Part shown: piece by piece, positions 1-12,766 of the stretch
How the letters are laid out: each line of letters opens with the position of its first letter
How positions within the stretch are numbered: position 1 is the first letter of the stretch
DNA from: Sarcomyxa edulis
Lineage: Eukaryota; Basidiomycota; Agaricomycetes; Agaricales; Mycenaceae
Length of the DNA stretch: 64,000 nt
Assembly (NCBI GenBank): GCA_009761415.1
Contig: QUOL01000013.1
Location: 362,501-426,500, forward strand
Reading direction: 5' to 3'
The notes under the pieces: model-generated
Databases searched by the model: none
What the model was told of the DNA's origin: nothing
The model's input: the letters and a program-made list of their open reading frames with translations, nothing else
Program-made: the position numbers and the translations under genes

Positions 1-144
1 AGCTCCAACAACAATATAGTCATAGGTTTGCCCGTTGACAAGCGTTGGGTTCGTGATGACTCCAGAGGCGCGCTTTCCTAGAGAGGGGATAGCAAAGACG
101 TACCAGATGAGACCGAGGACCGTGAAGGGGATTAGGGAGCGCAT
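1..144 (-). CDS. GMC-family oxidoreductase, N-terminal fragment (runs off left edge)
   Basis: Only the first 48 codons are inside the window; the gene continues left of position 1. The ATG is at 144-142. Residues 1 to about 25 look like a secretion signal: a short start, a hydrophobic stretch (IPFTVLGLIWYVFAIP), then a polar region. Around residues 40-48 comes TYDYIVVGA, the opening of the FAD-binding Rossmann motif of glucose-methanol-choline oxidoreductases. In wood- and litter-decay basidiomycetes secreted members include aryl-alcohol oxidase and pyranose or glucose dehydrogenases, which supply H2O2 or reduce quinones outside the cell. Which enzyme this is cannot be told, because the substrate-binding domain and catalytic His pair are not present. 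Family assignment is fairly secure from the signal peptide plus FAD motif; the subfamily is inference. Confidence 0.75.
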   Translation of the reverse strand, partial: MRSLIPFTVLGLIWYVFAIPSLGKRASGVITNPTLVNGQTYDYIVVGA

Positions 145-1638
145 AGCGGGAACGTAGTCACCTTGATGTCCTCAATTGACTGTCTTTTAAGTTTGCTCTT
201 CTAGGGCGGCGTTCGAGACAGGATGAAGGGTTCCGTGCGATTACCTCACTTGCTTGATGACTGTTTCAGCCCCGACCCATAAGCAACTCGAGCTACTTTC
301 AGTCGCATCGCGATCTGAAAACGCCGTGATTGTTCTGGTAACATACGGATGTCGAGGTTCGCGATTAACGCATCAATGATCTTTCCATAGTGATGAAAGC
401 ACAAAAACGCCAAGGTCTATGAATGCGGAAATTGACGGGAGTGTGATGCCGCTGTTGCTTTCAAGTTGCTTCGAGTCGGCGGCGGCGGGCGCTTAATATA
501 CTTACTGGGCGCTTGCTCGACTCCTCGTGGATATGAATCAGGAGAACGGACTCAACGAAGGAGTCCCCAGTGCAACTTCATTCCTGGTCAGTTTGCTGAT
601 AACATGAGACGTTTTCAAATGTTATTAGAATCGCGTGGTCCGATTCGTAGACTTGTAATTCCGACTCGTCGCCATATCGCCTAATTTGAAGCAGACGTTG
701 AATTTCGAGTGATGTGGAGTTGATGTATTTGGGATGTTCATCAAAAGATAATCCGGGATGTGAGTAGGAGGATCCGACCGAAGGAGGACGCCACGAGAGA
801 TGTGTGCGGAGTTGATATACCGTGACTTGCTTGCGATCTTGTCAAACCTACATTTCTGCATTTTCGTCGCCACGATTTTGTCTGTCGTTCCGATAACTTC
901 AGCATTGAGCTTGATAGTTCCGATACGCCTCGATACTTCACGTTCGTCGCTGTAACTCTCTCGGTACCGCGGATCGAACGATACGACGGATTATCGAATT
1001 AGAACGAAAACGAGGCACCGGACGAACATTGACTATTACGATGAGTTCATTCCCAATTGAAAACCTCTTGTCGCGTCTTGATCTGCCGGAAAACGCGGTT
1101 TACATAGATCTCTGGGTTTTGACTTGAAACGAACGGTCGAAGTCGCGAAGGTCGACGAGAAAGGTTTGCAATCACGATGGTTCCTTAGTAGTTGAGTTTT
1201 GACCATCGATTGGTAGTTCCTACTGACTATTCTCTTTCCGCTAGACTTGGTTCTTAGATGACAAGCATGAAAACAGTGGCTACCAGTTTTTGTACAAATC
1301 GAGCAAATCACGAAAATGACCCGTCCTGACCACGAACAATGCACGGCACTGCACACGACGTGGAGCTGATATTTGATCCAGGAAGGACGGACAACGAGCG
1401 ACACAAAGACTAAAGTCTAAAATCAGCAATACACTTGCCCTTCCAGTAAACGAAGGTCCACTAGTAAGATGCATAATAGTTACCTCCCTTCATCAATAAA
1501 ATCTTTTTGTTTTCTGACGCAGAAACATAGAGAGCGAGAACGCCCGTCTAATAATTCCAAGAAGTCCGAAAAGGCCGTGGTACGGTGTACAATATACATA
1601 CAAAAAAATGGTAGACTTGGGAAGGAAAACGAATAAAC
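145..1638. other. intergenic, upstream of the GMC gene
   Basis: No reading frame here has family features or a convincing set of splice sites. It should hold the GMC promoter and the 3' flank of the Zn2Cys6 gene. Nothing else recognised. Confidence 0.4.
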
Positions 1639-3473
1639 TCAACATATTTGCAGGTCTCTAGAATGCGGACCCCCGTCATGATCATTCACGGTCGCATTTT
1701 CCCATACGAATTTATTCGACCTTCGAAACTGACCGTCAAACTCCGAATTCGGACGTATATTCTCCCAGCTCCTGTCTATTGGTGCGTAGGGAATGCCATT
1801 TTGCTGCTGATCCGGATTGAAAAAAGTAACTCCTCCGTAACCTCCCCCAAGCCTGTCTGACCAGCCCGGGGTAGTTGGAGACGGCGTTGTGCTCGCTGGG
1901 GACGAGCTAAAACTGATGCAAGCTACTGAATGCGGGCTAAGTATCGAGAAACATGAGAACAAAGATTATGAAAGGATGGAGCGGGGAGAAGGGGAGGGGG
2001 AGGACATGAAGGACTGAATTTTACACACTTTGGCATAGGTCTTTGCTCGTGGTCCTGGACTTCCGACCTTTGCATCATATATGTGCTGGCATCAGTGTTT
2101 GGCACTTCGTGGCCGACATAGGTCGTGGAGGGGGATGAATTTGATGTACTATCATCACTATATTTATGGGTATTATCCGTGGGTATACGGCTCCCCAGGT
2201 GCAGATGAGGACGCGGGGCATGTAACGTGGGTATAGGGATGTTGCCGACATACGAGGCATCTGGCTGCGAACGCGGAATGAACCTGGAAGTGTGTTCGCC
2301 TCCGGTAGAACGACTTTGCTCTCGGTCTACATTCGAGAAGTTACCGTCGAGACGGTAGAGGCTGGATTTCGCACCGAGATGGAGGTCAGGAGGACGTGGC
2401 CTGCTCGAGCGATGCTCGCTTAACGACAAGGAGTGTCGTCGAGGGTTGGACGGCGGCATAGCCAGCGATGCACGGTTGTCCGTACGCTCATGTGGGCTTG
2501 TCGGAGATATCGACTGGAAATCGGGGCTCAGACCCCCCGGAGAAATGTTGGAGCCGAGCATTTTGCCCTGGGAAGTAGGTCCAATGTCGTTCATCAAAGT
2601 TATGGTCTTGATTTTGGGTTTATTAGGCCCTCGCATTCTGCCTTCTTTGGCGTACTCGCACAGAAGCCCACGAGTGAGACAGCGGTTACAAGACGGATGC
2701 TCACCGCTACACTATTACGATTGGGCGAGGAGTTGCAAGAGTATCAGACAAAAGATCATGATTCGCTCGAAAACGTAATAACTGCATACCTTGGCTTTCC
2801 TGGTGCGGCACTTCTCGCAGGCTTGCGCAGTGCGTAAACGTGGATGCTCAGGAGTACGGTAAAATATTCCGGTGGCTGGGTCAAGAGAACCCGCGAGTGT
2901 CAGACGAGGCCCACCGTGGCCATCAGATCCTCTGTTGAAATGATTCTGCAGAGAAGGAGGTGGCGATAGTCGAGGAGCAGAATACGAAGAATTGTCATGA
3001 TAGCCTGATCCATAAGGTAATGGCATGCTCGGGGGGAATCCCTGCATGAGGCTGTTATCGAAAGGGGTCCAACTGACTGGTGAATGCTGCATCGATGATG
3101 ATGGCGAGGATGAAGAGGAGGAATGTGGATTAAGATGCGGCGGTGCTGGATATAAAGCGTGCGCGGGAGGATTGAACGGTGGGCGGTGATGGTCGTCTGC
3201 CTCGTTTATGTGCCGTTCGACTCTGCTGCGGTGAGGGTGGTGCAAAGGAAGCTCTAAACGTGGTGCGGGGTTGATAAGCGCTTGGGCAGTGTGCGACGAA
3301 GAGGGGTGTTGCAAGGTTGTGTAGGGGTGCTCTTTATACGCTGTCGAATCGTACAGTGAAGAGTTGCTAGGGGTTGAACCGTAAGACATCTCCGGTAAGT
3401 GATTCTGGTAGGGGCTGGCTTGAGAGGGGTAGTTGTTCATTGTTGTAATGTAGGTAAAGGAGAGGTGCCCCAC
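1639..3473 (-). CDS. Zn2Cys6 (fungal binuclear zinc cluster) transcription factor, 3 exons
   Basis: Exons are 3473-2790, 2711-2029 and 1936-1639 (554 residues). The first intron falls inside the zinc cluster: exon 1 ends at CEKCRTRKAK and exon 2 opens with CSGEHPSCNRC, giving Cys219, 222, 229, 236, 239 and 246 with the spacing of a Gal4-type Zn2Cys6 DNA-binding domain. The second intron (2028-1937) removes a stop and keeps frame. The cluster sits near the middle of the protein, not at the N-terminus. Both flanks are Pro/Ser/His-rich and probably disordered; no fungal-specific transcription factor middle homology region was seen. An internal ATG at 3440 (MNNYPSQ) could be the real start. Expected role is sequence-specific nuclear regulation; the target is unknown. 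It lies about 1.5 kb from the GMC start, so a link is possible but unproven. Confidence 0.88.
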
Positions 3474-6400
3474 ACACCCCAGAGGCGGCTGGCCGATCTA
3501 CAAGTAGGAATCAATTTAATGATCGGGCGTGGGCTAATTTGAAAAGAGGAGGGGGAAAGCGAGTTTCTTTACTTACCTTAAAAAGTCCATACAGTTTCGA
3601 CGTATGTAACATGGTAAGGCACCGGCGAGGTTGATTCCAACGGGTCAGTCATTTGGCGATGGTCTGGGCAGACGGCTGTTAATTAAGTGCACGATCTCCA
3701 TACCAGCGAGTGAGAAACAAATGGTCGAAACATTGCTCTCGCCCAGGGTCATTCCATATTCTCCTCTCCATAGGGACTTTCCGATTTGGTGAGATCGACG
3801 CCAACGCCACGATCTCAGAGAGCCAAATTTGGAGTTATTTTGCAAATTGAGAAAAGGACGATTTGCTTTCAAGATCCGCGGCTTATTTTGTTGGTGCATA
3901 TTCATGTGCAGTCAAGGCTCTCCTGGAATTTCCTCTTCAGTGTCCTCCGAATCCCGTCCGACTCGGAGGCGGTAATCGTAGGTCTGCGACCACACTACTA
4001 TCAAAATTCGAACATACTCTAAGTTGACTCTACCGTTCGAGTCAGCCACCCAGAATTGTGAAACTGATATATCTTCTCACTACCCGATTTCGACTCTGTA
4101 GTGTACAGAGTCCATCAGACCTGATAGATGATGAAATTGAACAAGCTCTTCACCTTGCGTACTTACTTACGCGTGGACCATTCGTATGTACCTCCCTTCC
4201 ATAGAAGATCGCACGTAGCTTCCAAAGTTAAACAAGGAAAGAGGTGTCCGACTCCCCGGTGACTCCATGTGTAGGTACAAGCAGAGCTGTTTTACTAACA
4301 GACAAGTCTCCCGTGAAGGCTCTTGTATACACCATTCGTCCCTGGAGCTGGGGCGCATTAACCTTCGCGGTTTAGGTATGTCCTTCGATGAAAACACATG
4401 GGAGGGGGATCGGAGTCTGGCTATCAAACTTGAAACCTGGTTATTGGCCGAACAGGGTTAACAGGAGAGTAGAGAACGAGAACGAGAAGAAATGCACGAA
4501 GAAACAACGAAGAAAGGTTAAACAATCGCCGCCAATTGGCTTCTCAAAAATTAACCCCCTGTTTTATTTATCTTATCGGCGATTCCGGGTTCATAATGTT
4601 GTAATCCGGACACTTTTGCCCCACAACTTCTATGTGCAATGGTTGACCCGAGCAGAAGTGTCCCGTGGAATTTGGTGGGCGACAATTTTGCCGTCTCGGG
4701 GGCATCGGTGAGCCTTCCGTTCGAGCATGGCCGGGAACTCCAATCTCATAGCGAATTTTCCGTCTGGACAGACACAATCTCAATTAACATTTTCCAGGGC
4801 AATGATGAAGTAAACAAAAGCACGAACAGAAAGGTTAGGCGAGAGGCAAGATACTCTCCGAACTCGTCCGTGGGCCATGGACAAAGATCCAGATATGAGT
4901 CGGTCGAACCGTCCCGGATCGAATTGAGTATATGTATACATATAGGAGTACAAAATTCTGGCGCCACAGGTGTTTCCTCCGTCAACGCAACGTGCTTACG
5001 GAGTAATTCCTGATGGAAAGCAAAAATATCGCCCAGTAGGTAAGTAAATAGACAGACGAATGGCGGTGTGACGCACGCGGGCATATAGTACGTTCGAAAA
5101 GTGCAGCGGTGGAAATCACCCATGGGTTACTTAGGATAGACACGAAAATGGATGCAGGTTGCTGATCTCTGCAGCAACGCTTCGCAGTCATCCTGGACGC
5201 TGTGATGGTTTCAGTGACATTCACAAAAAATATATATATCGATTGCACCCCTACGTGATGATTTATCTTGGACTCCCAATATCTCATCGGAGTAACCGAG
5301 GACCGCGAGATATCGACGGTAATAAGCCTCGTCGTACTATGGACACAGCCCGAGCGATAGCGTCCGTCCGGAGTCCAGACGGTGTTTGAGAGTAAGCAAT
5401 AGATTCATAATGAATGAGATTGGCTCCAGAATCAGCGAGCCACGCAGTACCTCATCTGAAAGCAGATATCAATGAGACAGTGCGGTGGGCATCTGGGTCG
5501 ATAACGCCTCTTACTCTGATTACGCACGTTGAGCGGTTCGGTGAACCCTCGTCTAGCCCAAGTGTCCAAGGGAGGACGATACCCATTCTTGTTCCTGTGT
5601 GTCCCACAAGTTGATGATTAACTTATCGTCTATCCGCAAGAGTCTAAAATTGTACAAGGACTTTTCTCCACGGCTACTTGCTTCTTACTTGGCTCAGAGA
5701 GGGCGAGCTCCCGGGACCAAAGCCGCCTATTCGGTATCCTGTGTAAAACAAAGGGAGGAGAGATGGCGTCAGTCGAGTTGAAGATATGAAACACAAGAAT
5801 ATGTAGATGAAGTCTCACTTCGTCTCCGCGGGCCAATGTTGCAGCGGTGTGGTACTTTGTCGGAGGCACGTCACCGTTGGTTCTTTCGAAAATCCTCGAA
5901 GGAATGAAGGACGTGGACCGTGGGTCGCGCGATGACTATCAGGGTAACCTCGGAGAAATTGGTTTTACTTACTCGATGCAGCTTGCCTGGGTGTCTTGGG
6001 GGTGATGGACCCCGTGGAGGAAGTGTCATTACAAGGATATAGCCAGTAACCTGACGGATTAGCTTCTGGTGGGGCATTCGACATCTCTTTGAGGTCAAAG
6101 GCTTGATATTGGTGTTCTCAACGGTTAAGAACCTGATAACGATATGGAAGTGTTGACCACCCGATACTACGGACAACATTCACACTCAGGCACCGAATCT
6201 GCCTTTGAGACTACTACACCTGGATTAGTACGAGGTCAGACATGTAGAGGAGACTCACGATATTATTCCATGATGAGACACGCAATTATTGCGTCCATCA
6301 TCACGATTGTGGTATGGAAAGAGAAGGACCAGCGGTGGCTCTCCTCAACACTGATACCCTATCAGAGGCATCAATCAACTATGGAAGGCAGCAGTGATTG

Positions 6401-7410
6401 CGTTACTCGCATTGAATTGAGTGTTATAGATAATTACCAAGCCCAGACGCCGAGACAGACAGGCGCCGCTCATTCTCCGCTTGCTTGTGATGGCGTTCAA
6501 AAACAGCAGGGACAAACTCGTCACCCAAACCCACGACACAAAATGCAGACACAGATCTCTCTGGAGTAGATCTATAGAGAGAATAGTATCAATAAGATCA
6601 CGCTACAGCGGTCCCTGTGGTATCTGAAATGAGGAAGACCAACATGGCACGCTGTCGACAATTACAAAGGTTCAAAGTTTCACTACTTTGCACGTCTTTT
6701 GCTGTCTTTTCACATCGTTTATAGAGGTCAGTGTCGACTAGTATAGCTCATGATCACAGCTTTAGAACGTCCCGCGGTAAGGGCATATGACTTGAAAACT
6801 ATAACTCAGAAAAAATTCAGTGATAGCATCATATAGAGTGCATACGTGCTCACAAACGCGAATGACCACTGTTACTTGATACCTCCAATATCCTGTGTAT
6901 CCTCTGGGCATGTCTATGTCGTCCCAATGTCACCAGCTGTCGTTTGGCTGTCCTGGACGTTAAAATCTGGAAGCAAGTCCAAATCAAGTCCAAATTCGGA
7001 CAAAATACAAAATGCCACGTGCACGCGATTTTGGCCAGAAATAATCAGGAATAATCAAGAAATAATCAAACACAAGTTCTCCTCGAACTTTGCATATCTT
7101 GTCTCGTTTTCTTCTCTTTTTTCTCTTGGAAGGACGCCCTGCATGCCCGGGCATAGCTCGTCACTTGCAAACTGGGACGGCGCTCTATCCACCAACTTAA
7201 AACACGATCTTACCCACACTCAGACTATCAAGACGGATCAACATACACCTGCCACTTCTACACCAAGGGTCAACCGCGATATACCTCATTATAATCACAA
7301 GATTCATACACAACCGCACTCGCAGTCGAGCTCACAAATCGCACGTGTTTTGTTTTCTAAGAGGAAGTGAGCATCGGGTACTGATACTATCATAGGCTCC
7401 GTGCTCCCGA
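3474..7410. other. gene-poor interval between two divergent genes
   Basis: Nearly 4 kb separates the Zn2Cys6 gene (-) from the zinc-finger gene at 7411 (+). Short open frames occur on both strands but none has a recognisable domain. A minus-strand patch at about 5.75-6.08 kb shows a GTAAGT donor and plausible coding in two competing frames; I could not choose between them. The last 500 bases before 7411 are likely promoter and 5' leader, and contain a local repeat of AATAATCA near 7040-7070. Confidence 0.35.
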
Positions 7411-10400
7411 ATGGATGCAAGCACCAGTGCCTTCGCACCGATAGCAAATGCTCCAGCTCCAGCTTCCAGCACATTTGACGCGACTCTGAACCGTCATAGT
7501 CGTAGTCGTGGCTTGCGACGAGGAGGCGTGAGGCCTAAACCCGCAGCTATGATGTCTACAGGCCATAGTAGGACTAAAAGCACCAATGCCCACGGAACTC
7601 ATCTCTCTTCGGTGAGTTATCCAGTCTTGATACTGTTTCCAGGCGGTTCTGTTCCCAATGTCTTCCCATCGCCACCGCCACAAGTACATGTTACGTCTCG
7701 ATACTCTCAATTTTTGGCTTCGAACAGCTCTTATTTCGTCACCATCTACATTCTTTGCGCAGCTCGTTCCCTTTTCTTTCCTATGTTTTTGTTTTTACGT
7801 TGTCATTTGACTCTTTTCTTTTTGTCTGACACCCACCTTGCTAGAATCATTACCAAGACCCCGATCTACCCCCTTCGCGCACCAGCACCTTAGCGACGAG
7901 TTCCCGAGAGACCTTCACAACCCCAACACGACCTGTCCCTACCGCCCCCCGGTCTCATTACACCTTTGACGCGTCTCAGCACCATCGTCATCCTCATTCA
8001 CACGCCGATTCGGGCTCGACGCGTCCTGTCCCATCGATTACACGTGCGGATCGCGATCGTAATCATAACTACGCTAACGACACCCTTGGTACTTCTAGTT
8101 CTTCAGCCGCCCTTTTTGACGCGTCTAGTACCGTTCCACGGGCGTTACGTGGACCAAGGCATAGTACCCTCGTTGCTGCAAGCACAAGTCCGCTGAAAAC
8201 TACACCTTCGTATGGGAGGAACGACAAACAACTACATCGGACATACATACCGAACGGGAACGCGAAACAGACAACAAGGGCAGCAGGGATGGATGACCGA
8301 GCGAGGAATGCTTACTCTCACACTCAAAAGGACCTAACATCAGTCAAGCCATCTGAGCCACTCGCGATGACCTCCGCTCATCGCCGGGAGATCCCAGGAG
8401 ACCCGAACACCTACTCTCTGATTCTCGGTGGTAACATGACTGTAGAAAGGCCATTGAACAACGAAGGCACGGTCATGCCTTCCGGTCCTTATCTCACTCT
8501 CTCCCCCGTCGCGTCTTTCTCTGTCCCTGTGCCCCGTACGCCCGAGAAACAGCCTGATCGCGAAGTCATAGATCTTGTTGGCGATACTGACGACGAAGAT
8601 GAGATTGAAGTTGACCTTGGTGTCACTGCAGGTGCCACTCCATGGACTCCCATAGTATTGGTCAGTTGATTTTTGATCTTCTGCAATCATCAGCTCGGGT
8701 TCTCACGTCGCTTTGCGTCATTGATAGGATTCCAATCACGATCGTGTAGGGAAGCCATCTTCGATCGTACCACCGTTATCCCCATCCCCCAAGAAGCCTT
8801 TTTCCCCTATCGCTAATCGTTTCCACTCCATAGCCTATACTGAGGCCAGCACTAGCAATAGCACTAAGATCAATACCCCAAGATCCGGACCATCCAAATC
8901 AAAAAACCCTCCACAAGCCCCCGAGACAGGAATAGTCGTAGTCATAGATGATCAGCCAGATCATGATCACGACGATAATAGCAACACCAACGGCGCGTTC
9001 AATTTTGATTCTATTACCCCGACCAAGTCCAAGTCCAATTCGCGTCCAAGGTCTGAACGAAAATCCCCAGCGACGCCTCTCTTCCTCCCAGCGGATGACT
9101 CGGATGGATCGGATTTTCCTCCGACGCCTCTCCCCCCTCGAGTCTTGGATGACAGTGAAGTCGATGAAGACCGAGCACAGTCGCTCTCACCATCTACATC
9201 TAAACTCGCCCCTCCTGCTCACCCATCGCCGCTCCCAAATCATACCGTGTCTTTACAATCGAAAACCACCGCGCCTTACGTACCACCTGCGTCCGAGTTG
9301 TTCACCCCATCACCACCTCCAGGCTTGCGACTTGTTTCACGACCACCGCGCAACAAGAAACTCCTCGTCGTAGAAATGCCTGGTATTCCCGAGGGTTCTC
9401 GGAAGAGTCATTACAAAAGTGTTTGGGAGACTGTGTTTCCACAATGGATGTCTAGTCAGTCTGGGAGAAACGAAGATGGGAACGAGAACAGTCGAACTCA
9501 TCGTGACAAAACTCGTAAAATCGGACCACCGAAGTCGCAGACTATTCCGACACAGGTGCATCACGGGAATATGAGCGATGCTCTCACAATTGCCTTTCGT
9601 CATAATGGAGGAGATAAATCCACGCACACGCATACGCATAAAGCTGCTCGTCGCGAAAAAGTCGTTCAATCCGAGGTACTAAAGTCTAAGACGACACTGT
9701 CTACTTCTTCTGGCGTCCGCACGCACACGGATCTTTTCGAGGCGCTTAATGCTTCCATGCGCCGTAACGCTGAAGCCAATGCACACGCTGAGCACGAGCT
9801 GGAAGATGACGATGAGTCAGATCTTCCGTTGGCATTTCATGCAGGTTTAACTATGGCGAGGGCTCGAGCAAAGCAACTGGAGAAAACGCAGGGGAAACAC
9901 GACAAGGGCCAACGAAAGGGAGCTACAAATACACATTCTAATGCGGTCGCGGGTCCTTCTTCTGGTGTCAAGATAACCGCGAAGCGAAAATACATACGTC
10001 ATCATAAGGATAAAGATGAAGATGTCGACTTCGAGTATAAAGGACCAGCGCGGAAGAAATTGAAGACCAGCGTCAGTGCACCCGTAGGCGTTGGGTCCGA
10101 GAAGCACCAGCACCACCAGCACCACCATCGTCATCGCAGCCATGAACCCAAGACGCCATACACAACATACGACGCGGAGTCGGATATTTTACAACTTCAT
10201 TTCGATGTGGTGCCTCGGACCACAACATACGCAGCGTTGGCTGCCAGTACGAGGTTTGTAAGGAGCGTTAGTGAGGACAAGAGTATCGAAGAGTTGGTTG
10301 TTTTGGCAAAGACATCTGTACCAGGTACCACAAAAACGAAGACGCTGCCGCAAAAGACATCTTGGTTTGTTTATCCTCCAGAGCCGGGTGATGTAAGGGA

Positions 10401-12766
10401 GGAAGGGGATGTTACAGTAGGAGGTGAGGTCAAGTTCGTGGATTATACTCCCGTTATCTCGGTGGAGGACACTAGTATCAGTCATCAAGCCGGAAAAGGA
10501 AAAGGAAAGCGGAAAGCTAGTCCAGATGTCGATGGCGATAAACGAGCAGGCAGTCCACCTCCCCTCATTAAGAAGCGACGGATTCAGGCTGTTGGACCTC
10601 TCAATCATCTGGTTGATCCTCCTACTACTAGTGCGACAATGATCTCAGCTACGTCGCCTGAGGAAAGCCAACCTTCCGCAAAGGCTCTTGGTAAGAAAAA
10701 AGAGGTGAGCACTTCACTCGCTGTACAGTTTCGATCGGCCACTTACTTCCTTCCTTCTCAGTCCCCTTCTCAGCAGCAACCCAGTGCACACACTGACGTT
10801 GCCTCCGCCATGATTCAGTATCAACTCGCTTTGGAAGCAAACGCATTATCCTCTGCCTCAGTACCTCCAGAAATATCCACAAGCATTGACATCCACAACC
10901 CCTCCAATGCTTCGGGACCTGAGCCATCATCAGGCGAAATACTTGAACTACCAGAAGACCCCAAAAGCGTCGCATCTACCTCTTTCCCTCCGCCCTCAGG
11001 GTTTTCTATGGCATTCTCCAACGGTCACAGTCCTATCGCAGGATCTTCCTATGATCATCCGCGGTCCTCCATGCCATTCATAGGGCACGATGCCAGTCCT
11101 TTCCTAGCGGATTTCAGTACACCGCCTACTCTCAATGACCCCGATCTGAACCTAAACAGCTTCAGCAGCCACACTCCGGAGGGCCATGATGATTTCTTCG
11201 ACCCACAGAGTCAAGAAAATAATACGATCGACCCGTCGTTACTCGGAGGCATAACAATGGCGAACCTCGATACACGTTCTCCTTCGCCGTCGTCTGGATC
11301 CTCTGCCTCAACTCACTCGTACGTAGTGCCTTTACACGAGTCTCCCTATTCTCGTTCTGTTCCAATTGAGGAAGATATCAATGCTCCGCCTGTATTTCAT
11401 GTCTCGACTTACGGGATGCGAGCCGCGTCTGCTCGTCGTCATCCCGCCTATAAAGACATGGTTCCCACCGAGGATCTTCATCTTTCCTCGTCGTCAGATG
11501 ATGACGATTCAGACGATGATTACAAGAGTATCGATACACCGCCGCACAAAGATCTATTGATTCCAACGCCACCTCGCCCGAAAACGAGGAAAGTAATTCC
11601 AGTTGATCCCATTGGATTTACAATTACAACGTCATCGTCGAATACGCCTGGGCCTTCCGCCAGTGCCAGTGCCAGATCCTCACTACCTCCGAAGACGGGC
11701 ATAACTACCAAATCAAGTTCTACCTCTAGCTCCGTACCGCCTAAGAAAGGTAGAGGTAGAGGCATGAATTGGCCCCTAGGCACAATTCCCGCCTTTTGTC
11801 ATCAATGTAGAGCGCGAAGTCTCCGCTTATTCATGACGTGTGTGGCAGACTGTGAAAAGGTTTATTGCGTCAAGTGCATTTCGACGAGGTACGTCTGTCT
11901 ACAATACAATAACCTACGGGATTTTTCACCGACACTGTCTTTCAAGATACAATGGTACGATCATCTTTGACGAAATGAAGATGGACTTTCTTTGTCCGAG
12001 TTGCAAAGGAAAATGTACGTGTGATGTATGCACGAGGAAACGAGGTGAAGTGTACGAACCTCTTCGCACGTATGCACCTCCCGATATGTCAGTATTCAAC
12101 ACACGAAAACCTTCACAAAGTCCGGCTACTATCCCTTCAGTTCAAGGACCTGTCACATATTGGGGGACTATCTATTCGGTGACTGGCTGCGAGAAGGTCG
12201 GACAGGCATTGAAAGGGGATACCGATCTTGTCGTGCCACAGTATTTCGATAATAAGACGAACACGATGTCAAACTCGAATCCGAATCCAGACATCCAGCC
12301 CAAGCCCCAGAAAAGAGTCTTCATCGGCGCTGTCCAACCATCCTGGGTCCTCGGTTCAGTCAAGATCGTCGACAATGATCCGCCTCCTCGTTCGATCTCG
12401 AAAGGCAAAGGAAAGGGCAAGGGCAAGGGCAAAGCGGTACAACCCCGAATGTACATCGGGAACAAGGCCCTGCTCTTCGCTCCGAGTGCACCAGCTCCAG
12501 GAGCGAAAGCGCAGAGCCCATCGACATTTTCGACGACTTCATCTCTCACCCCATTACCGGAGTCGTATGAATACGAATGGCCTAGTCATACCCACGAGGA
12601 GGAGGACAATACTCCGAAAGAGATTGTTGACGTATCTGAAGTCGAAGGTGGGGTAGTGGGAGACACGAGCGTCGTCAGCTTGGATGAGAAGGATGTGACG
12701 AGAGCTATCGAGATGGGATTGAATTCCTTGGGGTTGGAGTCGTTGGGGTTGGATTTGCATGGTTGA
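7411..12766 (+). CDS. large zf-4CXXC_R1 zinc-finger protein
   Basis: Exons are 7411-7611, 7845-8660, 8728-11888 and 11947-12766 (1665 residues). The long third exon has a 57-nt segment (10705-10761) with GTGAGC..CTCAG ends that is stop-free and a multiple of three; if spliced the protein has 1646 residues. Almost all of the protein is low complexity: Ser/Pro/Asp/Lys-rich, His-rich runs near 10100 and acidic patches. The one clear domain is Cys-rich, about residues 1359-1430: CHQCR, CVKC, CPSC and CTCDVC, split by the last intron. This matches the zinc-finger domain of monoamine-oxidase A repressor R1 (zf-4CXXC_R1), known in chromatin-associated and transcriptional proteins. A GRGRG segment just before it resembles an AT-hook. 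KGKGKGK repeats follow. Inferred role: nuclear chromatin or transcription factor. The first two introns are less certain than the last. Confidence 0.85.
10705..10761 (+). other. candidate in-frame 57-nt intron inside exon 3 of the zf-4CXXC_R1 gene
   Basis: The segment begins GTGAGC, ends TTCTCAG, has no in-frame stop and is 19 codons long. Retention or removal both leave an open frame, so RNA evidence is needed. Confidence 0.55.

Noticed and set aside
5746..6084. Possible small spliced minus-strand gene with a GTAAGT donor
   Set aside because: Two frames are about equally coding-like, the first intron would be only 37 nt, and no family is recognisable.
6846..7370. 174-codon plus-strand open frame before the zf-4CXXC_R1 gene
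   Set aside because: Low-complexity, no domain, directly upstream of a well-placed ATG; read as promoter and leader.
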